Translations under genes and position numbers: made by a program
Assembly: GCA_900199595.1 (NCBI GenBank)
Contig: FZRB01000004.1
Coordinates: 106,104-170,103 of the forward strand
Direction: 5' to 3'
DNA from: Lachnospiraceae bacterium
GTDB taxonomy: Bacteria > Bacillota > Clostridia > Lachnospirales > Lachnospiraceae
Length of the DNA stretch: 64,000 bases
Shown here: positions 1 to 8,552 of the stretch, piece after piece
Position numbering within the stretch: the first letter of the stretch is position 1
Layout of the letters: each line of letters opens with the position of its first letter
Notes under the pieces: generated by a model
What the model was told of the DNA's origin: nothing
The model's database searches: none
The model's input: only the letters and a program-made list of their open reading frames with translations

Positions 1-677
1 CCTGCATCTATGATTTCCGGAATATATCTCAGAGTACACATATCCCTCATGGACAGCTTGTAAGAACCATTATACATTTTTCTGCATGGCTGGGCACAGC
101 ATCCTCTGTTACCGCTTCTACCCCCGGCCATTGAACTCATCAGACATCTTCCGCTGTAGCAGACACACATTGCCCCATGAACAAAGGCTTCAACCTCTAT
201 ATCCGCATTTTTCTTTATGGCTTTCAGCTCTTCCAGCGTCATCTCACGCGCAGCAACTATCCTTGATGCTCCAAGGCTTTTTGCCAGCTTTGCTCCCTCA
301 GCTGTAAGTATATTCATCTGGGTACTGGTATGAATAGGGAGTAATGGAAATTGTTTTCTGACAAAATCAAAAACTCCCATATCCTGAACCAGAACACTAT
401 CAAGTCCTGCCTCATAAAGTGGAAGCAGCATATCATATAAGCTTTTAAATTCATTATCCTTCAGGAGCGTATTAATAGTAAGATATATTTTTACACCATA
501 TAAATGAGCCTCATATATGGCTTCCAAAAGTTCTTCACTATTAAAATTTCCTGCAAATGCTCTTGCTCCAAAAGAATTCCCCGCTAGATAACATGCATCT
601 GCTCCGGCAGCAATTGCTGCCTTAAGAGCACTCATATTACCTGACGGGGCTAAAACTTCGGGTTTATTTTTTAGCAT
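1..677 (-). CDS. U32 family peptidase (collagenase-like), partial at left edge
   Basis: About 225 N-terminal residues are in the window and the rest lies beyond the left edge. The start MLKNKPEVLAPSGN is typical of U32 proteins. The family signature is present around residues 163-182 (EAFVHGAMCVCYSGRCLMSS), followed by further cysteines (GCCAQPC). U32 proteins are annotated as peptidases, but several characterised members act in tRNA or rRNA hydroxylation, so the substrate cannot be named from sequence. The ATG at 677 overlaps the end of zapA by 14 bases, which implies translational coupling. A U32 gene after zapA is, to my knowledge, a common arrangement in Clostridia. The family call is firm; the function is open. 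Confidence 0.9.
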   Translation of the reverse strand, partial: MLKNKPEVLAPSGNMSALKAAIAAGADACYLAGNSFGARAFAGNFNSEELLEAIYEAHLYGVKIYLTINTLLKDNEFKSLYDMLLPLYEAGLDSVLVQDMGVFDFVRKQFPLLPIHTSTQMNILTAEGAKLAKSLGASRIVAAREMTLEELKAIKKNADIEVEAFVHGAMCVCYSGRCLMSSMAGGRSGNRGCCAQPCRKMYNGSYKLSMRDMCTLRYIPEIIDA

Positions 678-1080
678 TACTCTTATCCCTTTCAGCTTCA
701 AGCTGAACTACTTTTCTCTGGAGTTGATTAACCTGCTCCTTGTATTCTTCTACAAGCTTTAATGCAGCCTCATGTTTTATCTGAGACTCTATAACCTCAT
801 GACGGAGTTCATACAGCTGTTGTTCCTTATCACTGTTATCTCCGAATATCTCATCTGCCTTTGACTTAGCTTTGAAATAATCATCCGCTATATTAAGTGC
901 AAGAAGTATTCCCTGATATTCAACATTCATTCTTCGATATTCTTCAGAGGTCTTACATTCAGCTATCTTACCATTTATATATGTGGCAACATTCTGAAGA
1001 TATTCCTCACCTTCGTATCCACTTAATGTGTAAACCTTATTATTTATTACTACCGGTATATCTATCTTTGACTGTCCCAT
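664..1080 (-). CDS. zapA: Cell division protein ZapA
   Basis: This is a small FtsZ-ring-associated protein of about 138 residues. The N-terminal half (SKIDIPVVINNKVYTLSGYE) matches the ZapA fold that binds FtsZ and promotes bundling at the Z-ring. The C-terminal half, from about residue 65, is a charged helix with heptad-like spacing, as expected for the tetramerising coiled coil. The ATG at 1080 (MGQSK) is preferred over a GTG four codons upstream because a GAGGTG ribosome site lies just before it. The ruvB stop codon is two bases upstream and the U32 gene overlaps the 3' end, so it sits in a tight ruvA-ruvB-zapA-U32 run. Confidence 0.88.
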   Translation of the reverse strand: MGQSKIDIPVVINNKVYTLSGYEGEEYLQNVATYINGKIAECKTSEEYRRMNVEYQGILLALNIADDYFKAKSKADEIFGDNSDKEQQLYELRHEVIESQIKHEAALKLVEEYKEQVNQLQRKVVQLEAERDKSNAKK

Positions 1081-1081
1081 C

Positions 1082-2083
1082 TTACACCTCACTTAATTCA
1101 ATATTCAAATGCCTGTAGGTTTTTTCCGTAACCATTCTGCCTCGGGGAGTTCTGTTTATCAGACCATTCTTAATGAGATATGGCTCATAGACATCTTCTA
1201 TAGTACCTGCATCCTCACCTATGGCTGCAGCAAGGACATCCAGTCCGACTGGTCCCCCTCCGTAATTCTTTATTATGGTCATCAGAATATTTCTATCAGT
1301 ATCGTCAAGACCAAAGCTGTCAACATCCAGTCTGTCTAATGCTTCACTTGCAACATTATAATCTATTATTCCAGCATGTTCAACCTCTGCAAAGTCTCTT
1401 ACCCTTTTAAGTAATCTGTTTGCCAGTCTTGGAGTTCCACGTGAACGTTTTGCTATCTCCAAAGCGCCTTCTTCATCGATGTTAATTCCGAGAACACCGG
1501 CTGATCTGACAATAATAGTCATAAGATCCGTAACATTGTAAAATTCCAGCCTGTTTACCACTCCAAATCTGTCTCTTAAAGGAGCTGATAGCATCCCGGC
1601 TCTTGTGGTTGCACCAATAAGTGTGAATCTGGGCAGATCCAGTCTGAGAGATTTGGACTGTTCTCCTTTACCAATAATTATATCTATGGCAAAATCCTCC
1701 ATCGCAGGATAGAGAACCTCTTCGACCTGTTTATTAAGCCTGTGTATCTCATCAATAAAAAGCACATCACCCTCGGACAGCTGACTGAGTATTGCCGCCA
1801 GTTCACCAGGTTTTTCTATAGCAGGACCTGATGTTACCTTGATACTGACACCCATTTCCTCAGAAACGATAGTCGCCAGTGTTGTCTTTCCCAGTCCAGG
1901 TGGACCATAGAGAAGCACATGATCCAATGTTTCATGTCTTTTTTTCGCTGCTCTTATAAAAACCTCAAGGTTCTTTTTGACCTTATCCTGACCGATATAT
2001 TCTCTCAGACTTCTTGGACGAAGGGTTTTTTCTATATTTTTATCTTCCTGAGTAATATCTGTTGTAATAATCCTGTTCTTCAT
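1082..2083 (-). CDS. ruvB: Holliday junction branch migration helicase RuvB
   Basis: RuvB is the AAA+ motor that drives branch migration of Holliday junctions with RuvA during recombinational repair. At 333 residues it has the normal length. Visible motifs are Walker [12 protein letters not shown] near residue 62, Walker B FIDEIHRL near 110, sensor residues in the GATTRAG segment, and the C-terminal winged helix ([17 protein letters not shown]). It starts eight bases after ruvA, the standard ruvAB pairing. No ruvC is seen beside it. Confidence 0.98.
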   Translation of the reverse strand: MKNRIITTDITQEDKNIEKTLRPRSLREYIGQDKVKKNLEVFIRAAKKRHETLDHVLLYGPPGLGKTTLATIVSEEMGVSIKVTSGPAIEKPGELAAILSQLSEGDVLFIDEIHRLNKQVEEVLYPAMEDFAIDIIIGKGEQSKSLRLDLPRFTLIGATTRAGMLSAPLRDRFGVVNRLEFYNVTDLMTIIVRSAGVLGINIDEEGALEIAKRSRGTPRLANRLLKRVRDFAEVEHAGIIDYNVASEALDRLDVDSFGLDDTDRNILMTIIKNYGGGPVGLDVLAAAIGEDAGTIEDVYEPYLIKNGLINRTPRGRMVTEKTYRHLNIELSEV

Positions 2084-2090
2084 ATACCCT

Positions 2091-2690
2091 TTATAATCTC
2101 CTGAGTGCAGCTTTAATTATTTCCTCGGTCTTCATACTTTCTGCACCTTCTATGCTTCTTACGATCTTAAGAGCTTCGGAATTAGAATAGCCAAGTGCAT
2201 TGAGCGCCTCGACAGCTTCATTAACCGCTCCATCTATAACCATGGCTTTTCCGTTTTCACTGGAACCAAGATCAAATATGCTTCCTTCCAGACTGACCTT
2301 ATCTCTGAGTTCAAGCACTACCTTCTGAGCAGTTTTGCTGCCGACACCATTTGCCTTGGAAATAGCCTTGGAGTCACCTGCTATCAGAGCAGAAACCAGA
2401 CCATCAGGTCCAAGCTCATTTAAAATGGAAAGTGCGCCTTTGGGTCCAACTCCACTTACAGAAAGCAGCTGTTTAAACAGTGTTTTCTCCTGCGTGGACA
2501 AAAATCCAAACAGTCTCATAGAGTCCTCTTTAACATCCATATAGGTTATTATCTTTACTTCTTCATGAATATCAGGCAGTCTGCTTATCAGGTAGTTTCC
2601 TACCAGAATTTCGTAACCGACACCATCAGCTTCAACCACTATATAATCCGGACTTACCTCTTCAAGTATGCCCTTAACATATGCAATCAT
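2091..2690 (-). CDS. ruvA: Holliday junction DNA-binding protein RuvA
   Basis: RuvA binds the four-way junction and loads RuvB. The protein is about 199 residues, with an N-terminal OB domain ([20 protein letters not shown]), central helix-hairpin-helix motifs ([16 protein letters not shown] and [16 protein letters not shown]), and the flexible C-terminal domain that contacts RuvB (about 150-199). The ATG at 2690 is chosen over one seven codons upstream because GAGGG precedes it at good spacing and the MIAYVKG start is conserved. A hairpin with a short T run lies only about 22 bases upstream (see 2712-2743). Confidence 0.96.
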   Translation of the reverse strand: MIAYVKGILEEVSPDYIVVEADGVGYEILVGNYLISRLPDIHEEVKIITYMDVKEDSMRLFGFLSTQEKTLFKQLLSVSGVGPKGALSILNELGPDGLVSALIAGDSKAISKANGVGSKTAQKVVLELRDKVSLEGSIFDLGSSENGKAMVIDGAVNEAVEALNALGYSNSEALKIVRSIEGAESMKTEEIIKAALRRL

Positions 2691-2711
2691 TATATCCCTC
2701 TTACAAATCAA

Positions 2712-2743
2712 AAGGGTGCTACAAAACTATTGCAGCACCCCTT
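2712..2743 (-). terminator. Hairpin with T run between the DivIVA-like gene and ruvA
   Basis: Arms GGGTGCT (2714-2720) and AGCACCC (2734-2740) pair perfectly. Read on the minus strand, the hairpin is followed by TTTT. It would end transcription of the DivIVA-like gene. It stands immediately upstream of the ruvA ribosome site, leaving no room for a separate ruvA promoter after it. Confidence 0.6.
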
Positions 2744-2763
2744 ATTAGTTCTTAACTTGTTTT

Positions 2764-3339
2764 TTACAGGAACTCGAAGTCGTCTGCTCCTTCTTCCTCT
2801 CCATCGCCTATCATAACCTTGTTTGGTTTTCTGTTGTCTTCTATCTCACCGACAAAGACATCATCACCATCTCCAAACACATCATTATCTGACTGCTGGA
2901 AGAACTTAGATGCAGCTGAATCTCCTCCTGCCATCTTAAGCTTGCTTTCTTCTTTAGGCTGATCAGCCTTCTTAATTTCTTCGAATGCACCTGTAGCTGA
3001 TGCAGTAGCAGCACTACCTGTCTTATCTTCCCCTGCCTTTGCAGCATTGATAATATCAGCAGCAGTCTTTCGAGCCTCTTCAAGAATCTTTTCTTTTTCA
3101 GCTTCAGCAGCACTTGTATCAACACCGCCTGCTTTGTTTTCAAGCTCGAACAACTTAACACGGTTTTCTTCTATAACCTTATTCAGCTTGTCTTTTTCTT
3201 CACGAAGTTTCTTGTTCTCTGTGAATAGTTCATCATATGCTCTGTAAACAGTATCAACATACTGATCTACATCACCCTTCTTATAACCAAAGAGACCTGT
3301 TCCAAAGCTCTGTGATCTAATATCCATCGGTTGCATCAT
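2764..3339 (-). CDS. DivIVA-like coiled-coil protein
   Basis: Its 191 residues begin with a DivIVA/GpsB-type motif (FGTGLFGYKKGDVDQYVDTVYRAYDEL), which in that family binds membrane or division and cell-wall enzymes. A coiled coil follows at about residues 33-65 (ENKKLREEKDKLNKVIEEN). After that come an Ala/Lys-rich stretch and a low-complexity acidic C-terminus (GDGDDVFVGEIED, GDGEEEGADDFEFL). The start at 3339 is chosen because GGAGGG sits 11 bases upstream; an in-frame GTG/ATG further up would lie on the ribosome site. A role in division or polar growth is inferred from family and from zapA nearby. Confidence 0.75.
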   Translation of the reverse strand: MMQPMDIRSQSFGTGLFGYKKGDVDQYVDTVYRAYDELFTENKKLREEKDKLNKVIEENRVKLFELENKAGGVDTSAAEAEKEKILEEARKTAADIINAAKAGEDKTGSAATASATGAFEEIKKADQPKEESKLKMAGGDSAASKFFQQSDNDVFGDGDDVFVGEIEDNRKPNKVMIGDGEEEGADDFEFL

Positions 3340-3442
3340 AGTATACATCACCCTCCAAACATTTTTAGTGCATCAAAACAACGTTATGATGCAGAGCATA
3401 TCCAAATTATAACACATTTTCGAGCAGTTTCAATATAAAAAA

Positions 3443-4486
3443 TCAATATTTTCTCTTAAAATGCATTATCTCACTTATTATTTTTGCCATATATTCCTTT
3501 ATAAATGTATTTTGTCCTAAAAAGCTGTCATTTATCATAATATACAGATTTTTGCTTCTATAGCTCTCTTTATATACAGGAACGCCGTCTACACCGGAAC
3601 CGGGACTCTGTATAAAATATCCTTTAACAAGATCAAAACCGTCCCTGGCAGAGCTTCCGTAGAAATAATTTAATTCACCAATGAATATAGGAACTCTGAG
3701 CGTTATATCTCTTTTATCCACATCCAGATACATCTTATCCATAGATGTTGAAACAGGTCTTACCAGAGGCTTCCGGGTTTCTCCTGAAATAACGAGTTCC
3801 AATCTGTCTCCGGAAGGAACCTCTTTTACGCTGAAATCCTTAACATCAAAGTCTCCCCTGCAGAGCATATCAAGTGCAAGCATTGATGAAAGATATATCA
3901 TACCTTCCATATCATCACGGTTATGCCTGAGTACCAGTTTCCTGCTCTTTTCATCCTTTGCCGCAAGATACCCAAGGTAAACATCTATCAGCTGACCGCC
4001 GTTATACATATCTACTCTGTTCAATCCTATATATTTTTCTATAGTTTTCTGTTTCAGATTCGGAAGTCCAAGTGCAAACTTATAAGGACGTATATCCTTT
4101 AACAGATCAAAGTTTTCAGTATCTTTAAAATGATCGACCATCCTGATTGAAAAGTTTCGTTCTATCATCTGAGTTCTTTTTTCTATATATGGAATATCAA
4201 ATGTATCGCCATTGAATTCAATCAGAATATCCATATCCTCAAGAATACTGTGAAATGTCCTGATCATTTCAGGTTCAGAGCTCCCATCATCATTAAAGAG
4301 CTGGATGATCTGCCACTCACCGTCCTTAAATACATTTATCCCAATAAGGTAAGTAAAGGATTTGAGCGGCGAAAGACCTGTAGTTTCTATATCAAACATA
4401 CATATCTTTTTATCTCCGAAAAATGAACTTGCCAGATCATAATCCTTTACTTTTGAATATGGAATTGTCTCAACTATTCTTTCCAT
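3443..4486 (-). CDS. YprB-type RNase H-like 3'-5' exonuclease
   Basis: This 347-residue protein has a DEDD exonuclease core. Exo I is FDIETTGLSP (D32, E34), Exo II lies in LIEFNGDTFDIPYIEKR, and Exo III in LRHNRDDMEGMIYL. It resembles the ribonuclease H-like domain protein YprB of Firmicutes, a predicted nuclease of unknown substrate. The C-terminal 130 residues (RDITLRVPIFIGELNYF onward) show no motif I recognise. Just downstream of it on the same strand is the first histidine-kinase cassette's end, but a 69-base gap and different function suggest independent expression. Confidence 0.82.
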   Translation of the reverse strand: MERIVETIPYSKVKDYDLASSFFGDKKICMFDIETTGLSPLKSFTYLIGINVFKDGEWQIIQLFNDDGSSEPEMIRTFHSILEDMDILIEFNGDTFDIPYIEKRTQMIERNFSIRMVDHFKDTENFDLLKDIRPYKFALGLPNLKQKTIEKYIGLNRVDMYNGGQLIDVYLGYLAAKDEKSRKLVLRHNRDDMEGMIYLSSMLALDMLCRGDFDVKDFSVKEVPSGDRLELVISGETRKPLVRPVSTSMDKMYLDVDKRDITLRVPIFIGELNYFYGSSARDGFDLVKGYFIQSPGSGVDGVPVYKESYRSKNLYIMINDSFLGQNTFIKEYMAKIISEIMHFKRKY

Positions 4487-4555
4487 GTTTATTAATTACC
4501 TGCCCAGTCATGAATCTCTCGTGTTTTTGTAGATAATATACAACATACATACTGC

Positions 4556-5830
4556 TTATGCCAGCGGAATCATAAGCATCACTTCAAAGCCTTCTTTGTC
4601 ACTGATACAGATGAGCTGTCCCTTCATCTTCTTCATCAGTTCGCTGGATATGTAGAGGCCCAGACCGCTGCCCTCTTTACCGGCAGTATTCTTCTTGCCT
4701 CTGTAGAATTTATTTGTAAGAAAGCCTATCTCATTAGGATCCACTCCCTCACCATAATCCTTTATCTTCATTTCAAGATAATCACCATTAAACCTATAAT
4801 TTATATCAATCCTGGTATCGGCATATTTATACGAATTATTGATCACATTTCCGATAACCTGAGATATACGATTCTTATCTACTCTTATTATACAGGACGG
4901 TATCTCACCTTCAGTTACTTTACCATGAATATCATGTTCTGCAACCAATGTACTTAAGATATCCGATGTTTCTTCAGTCGGATTTACGTTCATTTCTCCC
5001 ATATCATCAAGCGCCGAAGACAGAAGGTCGCTTACAAGAGTATTGATTTCCTCAGTTTTCTGTTCTATATTCTCTATCTTTGCTTTTACATATTCATCCT
5101 GAACCTTTACTGACAGGACACCGCATATAGCCCTTATTCCCGTAACCGGAGTTTTCAGATCATGACTGAGAGATGCAACCAGCTCCTTCTCCTTCATCTT
5201 AAGTTCATTCTCTCTCTGTCTCGACGCCTTTAGCTCTTCTCTCATTATGTCAAAGCTTTCCGTGAAAGCTCCGAAGATATTGTTCTGATCCATAATAAGA
5301 GGTTCATCCAGATTGCCCTGAGCAATAAGACCGGCAAACTCCTTCATACGATTAAAAGGCTTCACGATATTTCTGTTTATATAATAGATAAATGTTATAT
5401 AAGAGATTAACATTACAAGAACAGTAAGTATTGTCACCAGAGTCAGTCTTCGAATAATCCTGCTGATGGCTACCTTGGAAGGATTGGGAAATATCACCGT
5501 CCCCAGGAATACTTCGCCGTCATTTACTGTCATGGTAACCATTCCCTCTCTTACAGCATCAAGAGGGACATTTATTTTATCAAATGTTTTGTCCGATGAT
5601 GAGTACAGACGTTCATTCCCGCTGCCGAGCACCAGATAATCAGTATCAAAATCATACTCACTTAATACATCCGGTTTATCAATGTTTTCTTTTACAGTCT
5701 GAACTATATCATTCAGCTGAATAGTATCTATCTGAACATAACGAGTCGATCCCGCCACTATGATCAGTAGCGAGATCGACAGTATTAAAAGTATAGTAAA
5801 ATATATAAAGAATCTTCTGAATCCCTTCAT
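4556..5830 (-). CDS. Sensor histidine kinase of ABC/hydrolase cassette 1
   Basis: This is a membrane sensor kinase of about 424 residues. TM1 covers about 10-27, an extracytoplasmic sensor of about 100 residues follows, and TM2 is at about 130-151. HAMP spans about 152-205, the HisKA box is SLSHDLKTPVTG with phospho-acceptor H223, and the HATPase domain ends with GSGLGLYISSEL. The large outside loop differs from the tiny loop of BceS-type intramembrane sensors, so it probably detects a ligand or envelope stress directly. The ATG at 5830 overlaps the regulator stop codon as TGATG; a GTG one codon upstream is the alternative. It is the last gene of the five-gene set. Confidence 0.93.
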   Translation of the reverse strand: MKGFRRFFIYFTILLILSISLLIIVAGSTRYVQIDTIQLNDIVQTVKENIDKPDVLSEYDFDTDYLVLGSGNERLYSSSDKTFDKINVPLDAVREGMVTMTVNDGEVFLGTVIFPNPSKVAISRIIRRLTLVTILTVLVMLISYITFIYYINRNIVKPFNRMKEFAGLIAQGNLDEPLIMDQNNIFGAFTESFDIMREELKASRQRENELKMKEKELVASLSHDLKTPVTGIRAICGVLSVKVQDEYVKAKIENIEQKTEEINTLVSDLLSSALDDMGEMNVNPTEETSDILSTLVAEHDIHGKVTEGEIPSCIIRVDKNRISQVIGNVINNSYKYADTRIDINYRFNGDYLEMKIKDYGEGVDPNEIGFLTNKFYRGKKNTAGKEGSGLGLYISSELMKKMKGQLICISDKEGFEVMLMIPLA

Positions 5831-6600
5831 CACTCAACTATATACCCCACGCCCCAAATAGTCTTCAGTATCTTCGGATCATCCGGATCATCCTCCAGCT
5901 TCATCCTGATACGTCTTGCATGAACAGGCAGTGTACCTTCTCCGATAAATTCATCCTCCCAGGCACCTTTAAGAAGCTCATCCTTAGTAACGACTCTTCC
6001 TCTGTTCTTCAGAATATAAAGAAGCATGTTATATTCTCTGATCTTCAGGTCTATCTCTTCTCCATTCTTAATCAGCTTGTGAGTTGAGGTATCAAGGAAA
6101 ATGTTATCGATTATGACTATTCTTCCATTCTGGTTAGCTGAATTAGAGGATTCACCCAGGTTATCTGAGGTATCTAAATTATTATCCAAAGGCTTTCTTG
6201 CTGTATTTCTTATTTCATTAGCCATACTTACAGCCTTCTCGTAACGTCCCAGAACTGCTTTAACCTTGGCAAGAAGTATGCTCATAGTGAAAGGCTTACT
6301 GATATAATCATCTCCGCCAATATTTAGAGCCGTAAGTATATCATCATCACTCTTTCTTGCACTTATAAAGAGTATCGGCATATCGAATTCCTGACGAATC
6401 TTCTTGCAAAGTTCAAATCCGGATCTGTCACCCAGATTGATATCCAGCAGCACAAGTGAGGTTTCATTTTCCTCAAGAAATGAAATAGCCTCGTCGTAGC
6501 TTGTAACAAATGCTGTTGATATATCAAATATATTGAAATATTCTGCTGTATTCTCTGCGATGGTTATGTCGTCATCGACAATCAGACACTTATATTCCAT
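5830..6600 (-). CDS. OmpR-type response regulator of cassette 1
   Basis: The receiver domain (about 1-120) carries the acidic pocket VDDD, phospho-acceptor D53 (LLDINLGD) and the conserved K in SKPF. It is joined to a C-terminal winged-helix DNA-binding domain (about 165-256; LRIREYN-like segment and the GVGYIVE ending). A Ser/Asn-rich linker of about 40 residues (TARKPLDNNLDTSDNLGESS) separates the domains and is longer than usual. The start at 6600 follows AAAGAGG; an ATG at 6621 overlapping the hydrolase stop lacks a good ribosome site. It probably controls this cassette through the TAAGA repeats at 11,923-11,960 (inference). Confidence 0.93.
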   Translation of the reverse strand: MEYKCLIVDDDITIAENTAEYFNIFDISTAFVTSYDEAISFLEENETSLVLLDINLGDRSGFELCKKIRQEFDMPILFISARKSDDDILTALNIGGDDYISKPFTMSILLAKVKAVLGRYEKAVSMANEIRNTARKPLDNNLDTSDNLGESSNSANQNGRIVIIDNIFLDTSTHKLIKNGEEIDLKIREYNMLLYILKNRGRVVTKDELLKGAWEDEFIGEGTLPVHARRIRMKLEDDPDDPKILKTIWGVGYIVE

Positions 6601-6617
6601 GGGTACCTCTTTTACAC

Positions 6618-8504
6618 TCATCTTCCAATTGAAACTGTAGAACCCGTTTCTCCAACAAATACTATCATACCATATTCAGGTAGTGGAACGCTATCCCCAT
6701 ATCCTACCATTTTACTTGAATATTTTATATTCATATACTTGTCATATACATAAACCGAAGCATTATCGGGTATATCAAGTTTAAGTGTTTCATTCTTTAC
6801 ACCATCAATCCTGAACCAGCTTGCCTCACCGGACTTAAGATTCACACTCTTTAAATCGTTTGTGAATGACGGAATGTTTTTCTCAGAGATACATTTCCAG
6901 CCCAGATCATCCAGACATAAGAACTCTTTTCCATCCACCTCTTCCATACGAAGTTCACTCATATCTCTGGATATAGATCCCGGCATAACGAAGTCTACAT
7001 CAGCATGTTTTTCGTCCTGCATTACATAACCGTTTACAAAACCGGGAGCCTCCTCACTGGTTCTGAGTTTTATATGATTATTTTGAGCGTAACTAACATC
7101 AGAAGCAGAACCGGAAACCAGATAATATGTAACATCGCTGCGTTCATCCCACGCACTCTGCACTTCATCGGCAACATTCTTTTCCGATACTTTATAAATT
7201 GCGTATCCACCGTATGCATCCAGCATTATGGTCTGTCCGTCCTTTTCATCAAAACTGTAAGCTTCCAAAGGCTGAGCCACAATTGCATTACCGGAGGCAA
7301 CATCACCGCTCATCTTCACAAATGTATTGTCGGCTGTATACATAAACTGCTCTTCAAATTCCTGTTCACCGGTAACTGACACGACTCTCATATACTGCTT
7401 GTTCGGAAAACTTATACCAAGCGTCATATTTGTATTCGCATATAAACCCTCGTACTTAAGTATATCCTCCGGTACTTCGCTTATCAGTTCCGGCTTTTCT
7501 TTTTCAGGATGTTCTACGCTGATTCCCTGTTCCTCGAGCGCCTCATCCATAAGTGCCAGCGCCATTTTCTCATTTATGCCGCTTCCTCCACCGGAAGAAA
7601 GCACTGCCACACTTATCTTCTCATCCGGAGCCACCACCAGGCTGCCATGCTGATAATCTGTATCTCCTCCTTTTGAAAGAACAGTCACTCCGGCTTTCTT
7701 ATAATCTTCCTTTTCCACTTCGTCCCATCCGAGACCGAAGTTTTCTGCTGAGCCGCCTGTTTTATTATTCTCTGCCATTTCTTTCTTTGATTCTTCAGAA
7801 AGAAGCACATCATTTCCTGTGAAGAAGGCTGAACCAAAGGTACATACTTCCTCGGCATTTGAGGCAACTCCTCCCGCACCGACTAAGGTACAATACTCAG
7901 GTTCCAGCTTTACATTTCCATTTATATAGATCGGCGCCTGTCTGTCCATATCCATATTCCATATGCTTCCTGTATTTTCCATGGAAAGAGGCTTACAGAT
8001 ATTCTCTTCCATATACTCAGTAAATGTTTTTCCACTTACTCGTTCTACTATAATTTCAAGCAAAGTAAATCCGTCATTACAGTAGCAGTTAAATGCTCCC
8101 GGATCAGCCTTTAGTTTTTCTCCTTCAAGCTTCTTTAAAAATGTATCGTGGTACTTTTCACTCTTCTCACCAAAGAGAAAGCTATCGCCATACTGTGTTC
8201 CCATAAGACCTGAAGTATGGTTCATCAGCATTCGTACAGTAATGTCTTTATATCTCTCATCTGCAAGTTTGAAGTCAGGTATGTACTCTGTCACAGGGTC
8301 ACCAAGGTTAACCTTTCCCTGTTCTACCAGCTGCATTACTGCAGCCGTAGCATACATTTTACTGACTGATCCGATATTTAATATATAGTCACTTGAAGCA
8401 TCTTTATTATTTTCCTGAGCATTCACTGAAAGGCTGCCAAAAGACATTGTCATGGCGAGACCCATCATCATTCCCGCATATATTTTTCTTATGTTCTTCT
8501 TCAT
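6618..8504 (-). CDS. Secreted beta-lactamase-fold serine hydrolase
   Basis: This 628-residue exported protein has a signal peptide (about 1-30, cut near VNAQ-EN). The class C beta-lactamase/DD-peptidase fold shows SxxK as S46-V-S-K49, YxN as Y141-C-N143, and HGS (286-288) in place of the KTG triad. The fold ends near residue 330. A C-terminal region of about 290 residues, rich in beta-strand-like sequence, follows and is not part of normal beta-lactamases (about 380 residues). Such proteins can be esterases, peptidases or D-amino-acid amidases, so true penicillin hydrolysis should not be assumed. Lying between an ABC permease and a two-component pair, it probably modifies the compound that the cassette senses or exports (inference). 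Confidence 0.88.
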   Translation of the reverse strand: MKKNIRKIYAGMMMGLAMTMSFGSLSVNAQENNKDASSDYILNIGSVSKMYATAAVMQLVEQGKVNLGDPVTEYIPDFKLADERYKDITVRMLMNHTSGLMGTQYGDSFLFGEKSEKYHDTFLKKLEGEKLKADPGAFNCYCNDGFTLLEIIVERVSGKTFTEYMEENICKPLSMENTGSIWNMDMDRQAPIYINGNVKLEPEYCTLVGAGGVASNAEEVCTFGSAFFTGNDVLLSEESKKEMAENNKTGGSAENFGLGWDEVEKEDYKKAGVTVLSKGGDTDYQHGSLVVAPDEKISVAVLSSGGGSGINEKMALALMDEALEEQGISVEHPEKEKPELISEVPEDILKYEGLYANTNMTLGISFPNKQYMRVVSVTGEQEFEEQFMYTADNTFVKMSGDVASGNAIVAQPLEAYSFDEKDGQTIMLDAYGGYAIYKVSEKNVADEVQSAWDERSDVTYYLVSGSASDVSYAQNNHIKLRTSEEAPGFVNGYVMQDEKHADVDFVMPGSISRDMSELRMEEVDGKEFLCLDDLGWKCISEKNIPSFTNDLKSVNLKSGEASWFRIDGVKNETLKLDIPDNASVYVYDKYMNIKYSSKMVGYGDSVPLPEYGMIVFVGETGSTVSIGR

Positions 8505-8552
8505 GATTTTTACCTCTGATTATATTCAAAAGTTTTGTATATCCATAATTAT

